Shown here: positions 1 to 7,983 of the stretch, one piece after another
Layout: every line of letters starts with the position of its first letter
Numbering within the stretch: position 1 is the first letter of the stretch
Source: Planctomycetota bacterium
GTDB lineage: Bacteria > Planctomycetota > B15-G4
Assembly: GCA_003644265.1 (NCBI GenBank)
Contig: QNBX01000056.1
Location: 1-24,785, forward strand
DNA length: 24,785 nucleotides
Direction: 5' to 3'
Notes under the pieces: generated by a model
The model's input: only the letters and a program-made list of their open reading frames with translations
Told to the model about the DNA's origin: nothing
Database searches by the model: none
Position numbers and translations under genes: made by a program

Positions 1-1
1 G

Positions 2-2224
2 CTGGTGCTGACGTTGCAGCCCGGTCTGTCCATCTCCGGTAGCGTCGTGAGCGCGGAGAGCCTCATGCCCGTGCCCGACGCCTACGTGGGGGTGGCCTCG
101 GGCGACGATCAGTTCCGCGCTCAGGCCGACGGCGAGGGCCGCTTTGTGCTCATGCCGCTGGCGGAGGGGGCGCTGCACCTGGGGGCCTGGGCGCCCGGCT
201 ACGACATGCTCCGGGAAGACGAGCGGCTGGCCGGCTCCAGCGGCGTGCAGCTGGAACTGCCGCCCGGTCGGCTGGTGCAGGGCAGCGTGGTCGACGCCGA
301 CACGGGCGCGCCCGTCCCCGCGGCGCAGGTCACGTTGCTCGTCATCTCGCGCTCCCGCCCGGCTGGCGAGCCGGACCCGCCGGAGCAGAGCCAGGTGCTG
401 CACGAGTTGAGCGCCACGGCCGACGCCTCAGGTGTGTTCCGCTTCGAGAGCGCGCCGTCGCGGTCGTTCCGTTTGGAGGTGCGGGCCGAGGGCTATGTGA
501 ACACCGTGCGCAAGCGCTGGGAGCAGCGTGTGCTGGCGCCCGATGAGCAGATCGTGCTGAAGCTGGTGGCCGAGCGGGTCATCTCCGGGCAGGTGCTCGA
601 TGGCCCGGCGGGCGACCCGGTGGCGGGCGCGCTCGTGACCCTGGCCGCGCCCTCCGGCGAGCTGGCCCGGGGCACGAGCGGCGCCGACGGCGCCTTCGCC
701 CTGCCCTTCAGCGAGTGGTCGGGCGTGGGTCCGTTGCTGGTGGATGCGCTGGACGCCGAGGGGCGCTTTGCCCGCGACTTCGTGCGCCGCGGCGACGAGG
801 GCCTGCTGTTGACGTTGACCGAGCCGCTCGACCTGACGGTGCAGGTGTCGGACAGCGAGGGGCCCGTGCAGGGCGCCCACGTGGCGCTCACCAGCAAGGA
901 CGTCGACCCGACCCTGGGCGTGACCAACGAGCAGGGCCAGGTGCAGCTCTCCCACCGCCTGGCGGGGGCCGACATCCAGCGCGTGTCGGCCTGGGTGCGG
1001 CACGGCGCGCGCGCCAGCCTGCGGGTCGAGGTCGACCTGTCTCAAGGCCGCCCGGTCGAGCCGCTGCAGGTCGACCTCGAGCGGGGCGCCTGCGTGCAGG
1101 GGCGCGTGGTCGGACCCGCCGGTGTGGGCATCCCCGCGGCGCTGGTGAAGGCCTCAGCCGGCCTGTTCGCGCGCACCAACGCCGAGGGCTACTTCGAGCT
1201 GGCGCCCATCGATCCCGAGTTCGAGCTGATCGAGCTGCATGTCTCGGCCGAGGGCTTGCGCCAGGCTGAGGCGGAGGCGCTGCCCGACCAGCGCGACGTG
1301 CTGGTGGTGCTCGAGCCGTCGGTGAGCTGGGCGCTGCATGTGACCGACGGCAGCAGCGGGCTGGCGCTGGACGGCGTGGGCGGTCGGCTGCAGCGCGAGT
1401 CGCTCAGCGTCCCTGGCAAGTGGCACCACACCAGCGAGCGTCTCTCGGCCACGCCCGGCGTCGCGGGTGGCTACACGGTGCGCCTGCCCGAGGTCGGCCG
1501 CTATCGGCTGACCCTGGGGCTGGCCGGTCGCATCCCGGTGGCGAGCCTGCCGATCGACTTTGGCGGTCTGCGCGAACCCGCTCCGCTGGACGTCGTGATG
1601 TTCCGCGCCGCCGTGCTCGAGCTGAGCGTGCTCGACACCGGCGGCCGGCCCGTGAGCGGCGTGGAGCTGGTCGTGGTGGAGGTCTTTGCAGACGAGCTGG
1701 CGCTGCAGCCCAAGGCGCTCGGCAAGCTCAAGCCCAAGCGCGAGGTGAACAAACGGCGCTCCAATTCAGCGGGCCGCGCGTCGTTCAACCTGGGTGAGGG
1801 CGGTTACGTGCAGGTCGCCCTGGGTAAGCGGAGCTGGGCCTTGCCGCGTGCGCTGCTGGTGTTCCCCGGCGCGCCCACGCCGTGCACGGTGCGCGTGCCC
1901 GCCGGCGGCGACCTGCTGCTGGACGTGCGCGATCAGGGCGGCGCGCCGCTGGACCGGGGCTCGGTCAGCGTGCGCTCGGTTGGCAAGCAGCGCCCCTTCG
2001 ATCTTCGCCGCAGCCTGCACTCGTCAGCGCAGGGTCAGGCGCTGTTCGAGCAGTTGCCTGAGGCGACATACCACGTGAGGGTCTTCAAGCGAGGCTTCGT
2101 CCGGCATGACGAGGAGCTCTGGGTGGGGCCGGGCCTGACGCGACTGAGCGTGCGCATGCAGCGCGGGACGCCGAGCGGGAAGAAGAGCAGCGCCGGCGGC
2201 AAGAAGAAGATCAAGAGCCGCTGA
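2..2224 (+). CDS. Secreted protein with repeated carboxypeptidase-regulatory-like (Ig-like) domains, 5'-truncated
   Basis: The frame is open to the left edge, so the true start and any signal peptide lie outside the window; the GTG at 5 is only the first in-frame start available. About 740 residues are visible. At least four copies of a pattern of the type (V/I)xGxVxD...G.PV.GA.V recur near residues 8, 88, 192 and 362, for example LVQGSVVDADTGAPVPAAQV. They are followed by strands such as TNAEGYFELAPI. This is the signature of carboxypeptidase-regulatory-like or Ig-like beta-sandwich repeats, which are usually found in cell-surface proteins. No catalytic motif is seen. The C-terminus is a Lys-rich tail containing GKKSSAGGKKKIKSR, which could contact nucleic acid, acidic polysaccharide or membrane; this is inference. 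The gene converges with the beta-CASP nuclease gene, only 10 bases from its stop. Structural or adhesive surface role likely; exact function unknown. Confidence 0.85.
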   Translation: MVLTLQPGLSISGSVVSAESLMPVPDAYVGVASGDDQFRAQADGEGRFVLMPLAEGALHLGAWAPGYDMLREDERLAGSSGVQLELPPGRLVQGSVVDADTGAPVPAAQVTLLVISRSRPAGEPDPPEQSQVLHELSATADASGVFRFESAPSRSFRLEVRAEGYVNTVRKRWEQRVLAPDEQIVLKLVAERVISGQVLDGPAGDPVAGALVTLAAPSGELARGTSGADGAFALPFSEWSGVGPLLVDALDAEGRFARDFVRRGDEGLLLTLTEPLDLTVQVSDSEGPVQGAHVALTSKDVDPTLGVTNEQGQVQLSHRLAGADIQRVSAWVRHGARASLRVEVDLSQGRPVEPLQVDLERGACVQGRVVGPAGVGIPAALVKASAGLFARTNAEGYFELAPIDPEFELIELHVSAEGLRQAEAEALPDQRDVLVVLEPSVSWALHVTDGSSGLALDGVGGRLQRESLSVPGKWHHTSERLSATPGVAGGYTVRLPEVGRYRLTLGLAGRIPVASLPIDFGGLREPAPLDVVMFRAAVLELSVLDTGGRPVSGVELVVVEVFADELALQPKALGKLKPKREVNKRRSNSAGRASFNLGEGGYVQVALGKRSWALPRALLVFPGAPTPCTVRVPAGGDLLLDVRDQGGAPLDRGSVSVRSVGKQRPFDLRRSLHSSAQGQALFEQLPEATYHVRVFKRGFVRHDEELWVGPGLTRLSVRMQRGTPSGKKSSAGGKKKIKSR

Positions 2225-2234
2225 GGGGCTGCGG

Positions 2235-3608
2235 TCAGGCTGAGCCGCGCGGCTCGATCTGCACCTGCTCCCCCGCTTGCACGGCGTGGGCGGGCCAGCC
2301 CAGGCGCTCGGTCACCAGCCGCGCCAGGGTGGCGGCGGGCTCGGGCTGCCCGTGGTTCACCAGCACCTGCCGCGGCGGCGCCTCTGCGCGGGCCAGCCAG
2401 GCCAGCAGCTGCCCTTGATCGGCGTGGGCGCTGAGCGTGGTCAGCGCGGCCACCTCCGCGCGCACGTGCAGCTCCTTGCCGTGCAGCTTCAGGTAGCGCT
2501 CGCCGTCGGCCAACGCCGCGCCGCGCGTGCCCGGCGCCTGATAGCCCGAGAGCAGGATCGTGTTGCGCGGGCTGCCGCCCATGGCCAGCAGATGGTGCAG
2601 CACACGCCCGCCCTCCAGCATGCCGCTGGCCGACACGAGCACCTTGGGCTGCTTGTCGCGATCGAGCGCGCGCGACTCGTCGGGGGTGGTGGAGATGCTG
2701 GTCATGCGCACCACGTCCTCCACCAGCTCGTGCGGCACGCCCACCAGGGGCGCGTGGCGCCGGTAGACCTCGGTGGCGCGCTGGGCCATGGGGCTGTCCA
2801 TCCAGACCGGCAGGAACGGGATGCGTCCCTCGCGCCGCAGCTGGTACAGCAGGTACATGAGCATCTGCGTGCGGCCCACGGCGAAGGCCGGCACCAGCAC
2901 CGAGCCGCCGCGCGCGGTCGTGCGCGAGATCACGTCGGCCAGCGTGTCCGCCGGGTCGCTGCGCTCGTGCAGGCGGTCGCCGTAGGTGGACTCCAGCACG
3001 ATGGCGTCGGCGGCCGCGGGCGGGTCAGGCGACGGGCCGATGGGGCGGTCGTCCCGGCCCATGTCGCCGGAGAACAGGATCGAGCCCTCGTCGCTGGAGA
3101 GCAGCACCGACGCGCTGCCCACGATGTGCGCCGCCTGCAGGAAGCGCACGCGCACGCCGGGGCACAGGTCGATCTCGGTGTCGAAGCCCACGCCGTCGAG
3201 CCGCTTGAGCGTCTGCTCGGCGTGGTCCTGGGTGTAGAGCGGCTGCGGGCGCTGGTGCCGGCTGGAGCCGTGGCGGCGCGCGTGCTCTGCGCCCTCCTGC
3301 TGCAGCCGGCCGCTGTCGGGCAGGATCACGCCGCACAGATCGCGCGTGCCGGCGGTGACGGTGACGCGTCCGGCGTAGCCCGCCTGCACCAGGCGCGGCA
3401 GCATGCCGCAGTGGTCGAGGTGCGCGTGGGTCAGGACCACCGCGTCCAGTGTGGCCGGGTCAAAGGGGAAGTGCTCGCGGTCGAGGTCGCGCTGCTCGCG
3501 CGAGCCCTGGTGGATGCCGCAGTCCACCAGCACGCGCCGATTGGCGGTCTGCACCAGCGTCATGGAGCCGGTGACGCAGCCGGCCGCGCCCAGGAAGGTG
3601 GCCTTCAT
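2235..3608 (-). CDS. MBL-fold/beta-CASP ribonuclease (YSH1/CPSF73-like, RMMBL domain)
   Basis: The predicted protein has 457 residues from the ATG at 3608. It shows the complete metallo-beta-lactamase/beta-CASP set. The HxHxDH metal motif is HAHLDH at residues 61-66. Further metal ligands are H161 (AAHIVGSAS) and D182 (FSGDMGRDD). The beta-CASP acidic motif is LESTYGDR near 206, the beta-CASP helix is PAFAVGRTQ near 240, and SASGMLEGG lies near 327. The RMMBL C-terminal motif SAHADQ has H395 and is followed by VNHGQPEP. The family (COG1236) consists of zinc-dependent RNA endo- or exonucleases involved in RNA processing, and the length is normal. The frame is open upstream, but the ATG at 3608 matches the family N-terminus (MKATFLGAAGCVTGS). 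The start overlaps the stop of the OLD nuclease gene by ATGA (3605-3608), so the two are probably translationally coupled. Substrate unknown; mRNA turnover or 3'-end processing is the default expectation. Confidence 0.93.
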   Translation of the reverse strand: MKATFLGAAGCVTGSMTLVQTANRRVLVDCGIHQGSREQRDLDREHFPFDPATLDAVVLTHAHLDHCGMLPRLVQAGYAGRVTVTAGTRDLCGVILPDSGRLQQEGAEHARRHGSSRHQRPQPLYTQDHAEQTLKRLDGVGFDTEIDLCPGVRVRFLQAAHIVGSASVLLSSDEGSILFSGDMGRDDRPIGPSPDPPAAADAIVLESTYGDRLHERSDPADTLADVISRTTARGGSVLVPAFAVGRTQMLMYLLYQLRREGRIPFLPVWMDSPMAQRATEVYRRHAPLVGVPHELVEDVVRMTSISTTPDESRALDRDKQPKVLVSASGMLEGGRVLHHLLAMGGSPRNTILLSGYQAPGTRGAALADGERYLKLHGKELHVRAEVAALTTLSAHADQGQLLAWLARAEAPPRQVLVNHGQPEPAATLARLVTERLGWPAHAVQAGEQVQIEPRGSA

Positions 3609-5305
3609 GAGCGCCCCGCGTCCCAGTCCACGGCCGCGCGGGCCAGGCGCACCACGGTGTCGATCACTTCTCTCAGTGGCCACGGCACGCCCGGGCTGCC
3701 GCGGCGTCCGGCGGCCTCGATCACGTCCAGCGCCAGCTGCGGCTTGCGGCGACTGCGCACGGCCCGGGCGATGACCTCGTGCGGGGGCAGCGTGGTTTCC
3801 TTGCCGGAGACGGTCACGGGCAGCTGCCGGCGGAAGACCTCGTCGTAGCCGTGGTCCCACAGGCAGCGCTCGATGTCGGTGGACTCCAGGCGCGTGACGC
3901 GGTCCTCGAGCGGCGCGTCGCCCCGCAGCGAGGCGGCGGAGCGCGCGTAGCTGGCGCCCGCGTCGTCACCGTCGGTGATCAAGTGCCAGGGGATGCCCAG
4001 GTCGTTGGCGAGCTTGGCCAGGGGCGCCACGCCGCACTGGGCGAACTCGATGCAGTGCACGCCCTCCACCGCGAAGTCGAGGCCCACCAGCCGCGCCAGC
4101 TCGGGCAGCAGCCAGGCTTCGGTCTCGCCTTCGATCAGCAGCCAGCAGCGCGCGAAGAAGGCGCCGCCGCGGCGCATGCGCACGTGGTAGCCGACGCGGC
4201 GCAGCTGCTCGCGCGAGAGCGAGCGGCGCTTGAGGCGGTGCACCTCGGTGTGGCTGCGTCGGCGCACCAGCCGGCGGATGGAAGACAGCGGCACGGCCGC
4301 CAGCAGCTCGGGCGAGTTGGTGGTGACGATGCGCTGGGCCTTGATGCCCTCGATGACGCCCCAGGCGCTGGCCAGCACGGTGGGGTGCAGGTGCGCCTCG
4401 GCGTCCTCCACCACCACCAGCGGGCGCGCGCCGGGGTGCAGGCCGGCGGGGCCCATGGCCTCGAGCATGGCGCCCAGCAGCACCAGCGGGCCGATGGCCG
4501 AGGTGGCCGAGCCCAGGGGGTGGTCGAGCGCGCGCTTCGGGCGGCGGTCGAGCGCCAGGTGCAGCGGCGTGTGCACCAGGTCGCGACGGTGCAGGGGCAG
4601 GGCGTTCTTGGGCACCAGCAGCTCGGGGCGTGAGCCCAGGGCCTCGCGCACGGCGTCCAGTCCGGCCTCCAGCTCGGCCCGGTCCGGCGGCGTCTCGCGC
4701 GCCATGAGCTTGCGGAACAGATGTCGGATCTGGAAGCGCATGCGGCGCACGTCCGGGTGCAGGCTGGGTCCCAGCTCCTCGTCGTCCAGCTCGCCGTCGT
4801 CGTTGGGCATGAAGCCGCCGGCGCCCAGGTGCACCACCGGGCTCACGCGACGCAGCGAGGCCAACAGCAGCTCGTCGTCCAGGTCGCTGATGGGCTGTTT
4901 GGCGCTGTCCAGGAACGCGGCCTCGGCGTGCAGCTCGCCGCCGAACGTGCGCCCCGTGATCTGCAGGCTGAGCTGCAGGCGTCCGCCGCTGCGCTCGGTC
5001 ATGGCCGCGCGCACGGGGTCGAGCGAGCTCGTCTCCCACTCGCCGCCGGAGCGCTCGCGGAAGATTAGTCCGATCAGCACCGGTCGACCGCTGGGCCGCT
5101 CCGCGCCAAAGGGCACGTGGACATCGGAGGGCAGCAGCTTGAGCTCACCGCCGCGGGCGCGCGGCCCCAGCGCCAGGTCGAGCGCCGCCATCAGGTTGCT
5201 CTTGCCGAACGAGTTCTCGCCCACCAGCACCGTGGTGTGGTCGAGCTTCAGGCGCAGGCGCCGGATGCCGCGGAAGTTCTCGATCCGCACCTGGTGCAGG
5301 AACAA
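3605..5305 (-). CDS. OLD-family ATP-dependent endonuclease (ABC-type ATPase plus TOPRIM)
   Basis: The predicted protein has 566 residues. The N-terminus (IENFRGIRRLRL) is typical of SMC/RecF/OLD ATPases. The Walker A is GENSFGKSN at residues 29-37. A Walker B-like segment VVVEDAEAHLHP lies near 297-308 and the switch segment IVTTNSPELL near 326. The C-terminal TOPRIM domain starts near 385 with LLIEGETEAW (E392) and has the acidic motif ITDGDDAG (D445, D447), the metal site of OLD nucleases. Family knowledge: OLD proteins cleave or nick DNA; class 1 members are single-gene, and class 2 members pair with UvrD-like helicases (Gabija). Here the partner is a beta-CASP nuclease with a 4-base overlap, not a helicase. 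The start is TTG at 5305. It is chosen because it leaves the usual very short lead before the first beta strand; a GTG five codons later is the alternative. A role in defence or repair is inference. Confidence 0.9.
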   Translation of the reverse strand: MFLHQVRIENFRGIRRLRLKLDHTTVLVGENSFGKSNLMAALDLALGPRARGGELKLLPSDVHVPFGAERPSGRPVLIGLIFRERSGGEWETSSLDPVRAAMTERSGGRLQLSLQITGRTFGGELHAEAAFLDSAKQPISDLDDELLLASLRRVSPVVHLGAGGFMPNDDGELDDEELGPSLHPDVRRMRFQIRHLFRKLMARETPPDRAELEAGLDAVREALGSRPELLVPKNALPLHRRDLVHTPLHLALDRRPKRALDHPLGSATSAIGPLVLLGAMLEAMGPAGLHPGARPLVVVEDAEAHLHPTVLASAWGVIEGIKAQRIVTTNSPELLAAVPLSSIRRLVRRRSHTEVHRLKRRSLSREQLRRVGYHVRMRRGGAFFARCWLLIEGETEAWLLPELARLVGLDFAVEGVHCIEFAQCGVAPLAKLANDLGIPWHLITDGDDAGASYARSAASLRGDAPLEDRVTRLESTDIERCLWDHGYDEVFRRQLPVTVSGKETTLPPHEVIARAVRSRRKPQLALDVIEAAGRRGSPGVPWPLREVIDTVVRLARAAVDWDAGRS

Positions 5306-5329
5306 CGGCTGGCCTCACGCCGGGGATAC

Positions 5330-5347
5330 GCGCCCGTATGCGGGCGC
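5330..5347. repeat. Small GC hairpin upstream of the OLD gene
   Basis: A perfect inverted repeat, GCGCCCG-TATG-CGGGCGC, lies about 25 bases upstream of the TTG start of the minus-strand OLD gene. It would form a 7-bp stem with a 4-base loop in the OLD transcript leader. There is no U-tract, so it does not look like a classical terminator. It may be a regulatory or stabilising leader structure, or chance in GC-rich DNA. Confidence 0.35.
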
Positions 5348-5610
5348 TGTGTGGAGGCTACCACGGGCGCGTTGCGTGGCGCGCCCACGCCGATCAGCAG
5401 CGAGGCCTTGCCGCTTATCGAAGGCTCTTCATGAGTGCTGTTTCCATGCGTGCATATTCACCAGCGAGTGCTCATGGGGACGCAGCGAGCGTGTGCTCCC
5501 GTGACAGGACACATGCGTTGTGGGTCACGCGCAGAGGCGACCACGCGACCTGACGCAGGAGCGTCTCGCGCTCATGTGCGCGAACTCACACAGGATCCAG
5601 GAGCAGGCGT
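5348..5610. other. Intergenic region between divergent genes; no convincing gene
   Basis: Together with the hairpin just before it, this forms the divergent spacer between the OLD gene (-) and the leader ORF/secreted-protein gene (+). Short frames cross it but none has a good ribosome-binding site plus protein-like composition. It is noticeably less GC-rich than its surroundings (for example the stretch around 5430-5465), as expected for promoters. I could not fix convincing -35/-10 hexamers. Confidence 0.5.
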
Positions 5611-5793
5611 ATGATGCGTGTCTCCTTCAGTGCCCGCGCGCTGGAGTTCTTACGGAGGCTCGGTGCTGCATGCCTCACCCCGAACCGCGCGGATCGACTG
5701 GGTGAGTCAACCCTTGCGCGTCGCGTTCCCGACATCGCGGCCGCTGGGCTGGTCCTTGGCGCGCTGTTCCTCCCGTGGAGAAGTCTCCAATGA
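5611..5793 (+). CDS. Possible 60-residue leader ORF coupled to the secreted-protein gene
   Basis: The ATG at 5611 follows a well-placed AGGAG (5599-5603, 7 bases upstream). The 60-codon frame ends in a TGA (5791-5793) that overlaps the ATG (5790) of the next gene as ATGA, the classical arrangement for translational coupling. The peptide is basic in its first half and has one hydrophobic stretch near the end (AAAGLVLGALFLPW). It resembles no family I know. The paralogous gene at 24240 (-) has no comparable leader. It may be a true small protein, a translated leader that sets expression of the secreted protein, or a fortuitous frame; the RBS plus overlap is the only positive evidence. Confidence 0.35.
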   Translation: MMRVSFSARALEFLRRLGAACLTPNRADRLGESTLARRVPDIAAAGLVLGALFLPWRSLQ

Positions 5794-7430
5794 TCATGTC
5801 GATACTCCGGTTCGCGGCTCTCGCTGCGCTGACAGTGGGGCTCACAAGCCCGCTCTTCGCCCAGAACGGGTTCAATGCGCACGTGCTGACCAACGGCGCT
5901 GATGTGGTCTACCTCGGGTTCGGTGCCGGCGGCACCTGGATCCCGGGCGATGATGGTGTGGGCTACTGGGTGGATGGTGAGGAGATGCGCGGCAACACAC
6001 TCACCGCGCTCGGTGACTTCGGCTACAAGCAGGCTGGCTGGACCGAGTCGCCTTGCTTGTTCGGCCCCACAGGCAGCGGCGGCGTCTACGACATCAGGTT
6101 CCCGATCATCGCGTTGATGGAATTCGATGGCCTGCATGCCTTTGACCAAGCGGCAGGCGTGTGGAACAGGGCTGCCTGCTCGGTCGCCTCCGTAGGGCCC
6201 TCGTGCTTTCCGATCGGTGGCAGCGGAGGGCTCCCCTACGGACCCGTGGGTGCTTCGGCGAACTTCCTGCTGACCGACTTGCCTTCGGGACTGAGTTCGT
6301 TTGCCCAGGGTTTCAAGATCGTCATCCCGAACAACGGTTTGCAAGGCGCGACAAGCGCCGGCACAGCGACCCTGATCGCGTTCGCATCGGATATCTCTCT
6401 GGCTGCCAGCGCCGGCTGCTGGTTGGTCGCGTTCAATTGGGTCCCCTCGGCTGTTCCCGCTCTGGATGACATCAACGGCTGGTACCACTGGTCCACGAGT
6501 TCCCCTGACAACAACCAGTACTACGCCTGGTCGAATGACGAACAGAACCTGTGGCAGAGCAACTCCATCGCGGGCGGCTCGCTGGGCCTGTTCGCTTTCT
6601 TTGGGAACCTCGAACTCGAGGTGATGAGCGTCGCGTCGACTCCCGTGACCAACTACGCGACCGCGCCGAACGGATTCAACGGCACGTCGCCGTACCAGTC
6701 CATGGTCGGCCAGCCCATGGCTGGCACAGGCCCCGAGTACCCGGCGATCGCCTCCTTCGGTCTGCCCGCCGGCGGACTGAGTCCGAACGGCGGCTTCGAC
6801 CTCGGGCGTCACAGCGGCATCAGCTTGAGCGGGCGCGGCGGGGCCGGCACGGGGGCGGGCGGCCTGGGTGCGCAGGATCCCGCCACGGGGGGCTTCCTCA
6901 ACCTTCCGACCCTGGGTTTCGTGACCTGGAACGGGGGCCCCAACACCGTCGCCACCGGTGCCGTGGGTGACCCCCGGAGCCACGTGACGTGGGTGCAGGG
7001 CTGGTTCGACGGCGTCCTCGCGGGCCTGTCGCCTGGGCAGGGAGACCCAGGCACCAACGGTAACCCGGACATCCTGGTGGGCACTGGGGGCGCCAACCGA
7101 TTCCCGTTGACCATGCAGGAAAGCCTCGGGTTTGCGTTCCCGGCGGCTGACGTCGCGTTCTTCGGACCCGTCTTTCTGACCCCCGTTCAGGATCAGAGCG
7201 GCTCCTGGGTGGGCGTGCCGGGAGCGTCCTCGATCGTGGGGTCGTCAGTCCACCTTCCGCTGGGCGGCGGCGCGCTCTCGGCGAGCGCGTTCGGCCTCCC
7301 GGTCGGTGTGCAGGCTGGGACCAGTCAGCTCGCGAACTTCATGGCGCCGCCGCTGCTCTGGAACAAGAACCCTGCCAACCCGCAGCAGGACGCCGTCGGC
7401 ACCAGCGTCATCATTCCGTTGATCGACTGA
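5790..7430 (+). CDS. Secreted protein of unknown function, paralogue A
   Basis: The predicted protein has 546 residues from the ATG at 5790. That start is chosen because GGAGAAG (5777-5783) lies 6 bases upstream; a GTG at 5775 and an ATG at 5796 are alternatives. The N-terminus is a Sec signal peptide (ILRFAALAALTVGLTS, cleavage after LFA, giving mature QNGFN). No transmembrane segment, lipobox or known sorting signal follows. The mature part is rich in Gly, Asn, Trp and aromatic residues, suggesting a beta-rich extracellular fold. It aligns along its whole length with the protein encoded at 24240-22573 (-). Shared blocks include GVGYWVDGEEMRGNTLT, SSPDNNQYY, FVTWNGGP, GDPRSHVTWVQ, NRFPLT and a closing GTSVIIPLID. 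Four conserved cysteines (ESPC, AACSV, SCFPIGG, GCWLV) could form disulfides. I do not recognise the family. Codon use appears less extreme in GC than the neighbours. Function unknown; surface or extracellular structural role is a guess. Confidence 0.9.
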   Translation: MIMSILRFAALAALTVGLTSPLFAQNGFNAHVLTNGADVVYLGFGAGGTWIPGDDGVGYWVDGEEMRGNTLTALGDFGYKQAGWTESPCLFGPTGSGGVYDIRFPIIALMEFDGLHAFDQAAGVWNRAACSVASVGPSCFPIGGSGGLPYGPVGASANFLLTDLPSGLSSFAQGFKIVIPNNGLQGATSAGTATLIAFASDISLAASAGCWLVAFNWVPSAVPALDDINGWYHWSTSSPDNNQYYAWSNDEQNLWQSNSIAGGSLGLFAFFGNLELEVMSVASTPVTNYATAPNGFNGTSPYQSMVGQPMAGTGPEYPAIASFGLPAGGLSPNGGFDLGRHSGISLSGRGGAGTGAGGLGAQDPATGGFLNLPTLGFVTWNGGPNTVATGAVGDPRSHVTWVQGWFDGVLAGLSPGQGDPGTNGNPDILVGTGGANRFPLTMQESLGFAFPAADVAFFGPVFLTPVQDQSGSWVGVPGASSIVGSSVHLPLGGGALSASAFGLPVGVQAGTSQLANFMAPPLLWNKNPANPQQDAVGTSVIIPLID

Positions 7431-7453
7431 CGCTTGGCCGCGTCCATGTTTGC

Positions 7454-7469
7454 CAGGGCCGGGGCCCTG
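7454..7469. repeat. GC palindrome between convergent genes
   Basis: The perfect palindrome CAGGGCC-GG-GGCCCTG lies in the 66-base gap between the stops of secreted paralogue A (+) and the small FG-GAP ORF (-). The position suits a bidirectional terminator, but no T-tract follows on either strand, so that role is tentative. Confidence 0.3.
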
Positions 7470-7496
7470 CTCCCGTTCACGCCCAGGATGGGCCGG

Positions 7497-7718
7497 TCAC
7501 GAACGAGCCGTCAGCTGCCCGAGCATGAGGTGGGTCCCGTCGGTGAGCGTGAGCAGGTCCCGATGTCCGTCCTCGTCGATGTCGCCGATGACGTTGCGGT
7601 GGGTGTTCGTGTCGTGGGTCAGACGGTGTCCGGCGAAGGGCGCCGTCTGCGTGCCGGCCTCGCCTCCCACGGCCAAGCTCAGGCTGGCCCCGATGACTAC
7701 TCCGATGCGAACGAACAT
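7497..7718 (-). CDS. Very short secreted FG-GAP/VCBS-repeat protein (possible remnant)
   Basis: The predicted protein has 73 residues from the ATG at 7718, with CGGGAG about 9 bases upstream as a plausible ribosome-binding site. The N-terminus looks like a signal peptide (MFVRIGVVIGASLSLAVGG). It is followed by a single FG-GAP/VCBS-type unit, VIGDIDEDGHRDLLTLTDG, with the Ca-binding-like DIDEDGHRD motif, then a short end. Normal FG-GAP proteins carry several such units to build a propeller or bind calcium, so this is either a minimal one-repeat protein or the 5' remnant of a longer gene. It lies 265 bases downstream of, and on the same strand as, a three-repeat FG-GAP lipoprotein gene. Moderate confidence that it is a gene; low confidence in function. 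Confidence 0.5.
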   Translation of the reverse strand: MFVRIGVVIGASLSLAVGGEAGTQTAPFAGHRLTHDTNTHRNVIGDIDEDGHRDLLTLTDGTHLMLGQLTARS

Positions 7719-7740
7719 GCGGTCAATCTCCCGATCGGTA

Positions 7741-7789
7741 GGACGGTTCGGCCGGCCCCAGGCCGGGGGCCGCAACACACTGACCGTCC
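7741..7789. repeat. Nested inverted repeats upstream of the small FG-GAP ORF
   Basis: The outer arms GGACGGT (7741-7747) and ACCGTCC (7783-7789) enclose inner arms CGGCCCC (7753-7759) and GGGGCCG (7766-7772). Both pairs are perfect. Read on the minus strand, the structure sits 23 bases upstream of the ATG at 7718, so it could fold in the 5' leader of that gene, or be the terminator of the operon upstream. Confidence 0.4.
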
Positions 7790-7885
7790 AGGCTACTCCC
7801 GTGCGGGGGTGGCATGTTGTGACGCACAGACGGCCGAGCGTGCTCACGGCGGCGCGGGGGCCCCTGGGTTCGACCCTGGCCGCGG

Positions 7886-7931
7886 CCGGCGCCGCGATTC
7901 CGGCGCCGCGACCGGCGCCGCGATTCCGGCG
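7886..7931. repeat. Two 20-bp direct repeats, period 26
   Basis: A 20-base unit beginning CCGGCGCCGC and centred on GATTCC is present identically at 7886-7905 and 7912-7931. It lies just downstream (minus strand) of the FG-GAP lipoprotein gene. Each unit contains the palindrome CGGCGCCG. Function unknown; it may be a slippage product. Confidence 0.5.
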
Positions 7932-7983
7932 TGGGGTGCGGGCTCACGGGCGGCTTGACACCGAACCGCGCCGCGAGCCCCGT

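Noticed and set aside
3609..3860. N-terminal extension of the beta-CASP frame up to 3860
   Set aside because: It is Arg/Gly/Pro-rich out-of-frame OLD coding sequence. The family N-terminus starts at the ATG at 3608, which overlaps the OLD stop.
2277..5504. Plus-strand frames opposite the OLD and beta-CASP genes
   Set aside because: They have no domain signal and biased composition, and are fully covered by minus-strand genes with complete catalytic motifs.
7886..7931. CRISPR-like repeats
   Set aside because: There are only two copies, with a 6-base spacer and GC-rich palindromic units; no cas genes nearby.
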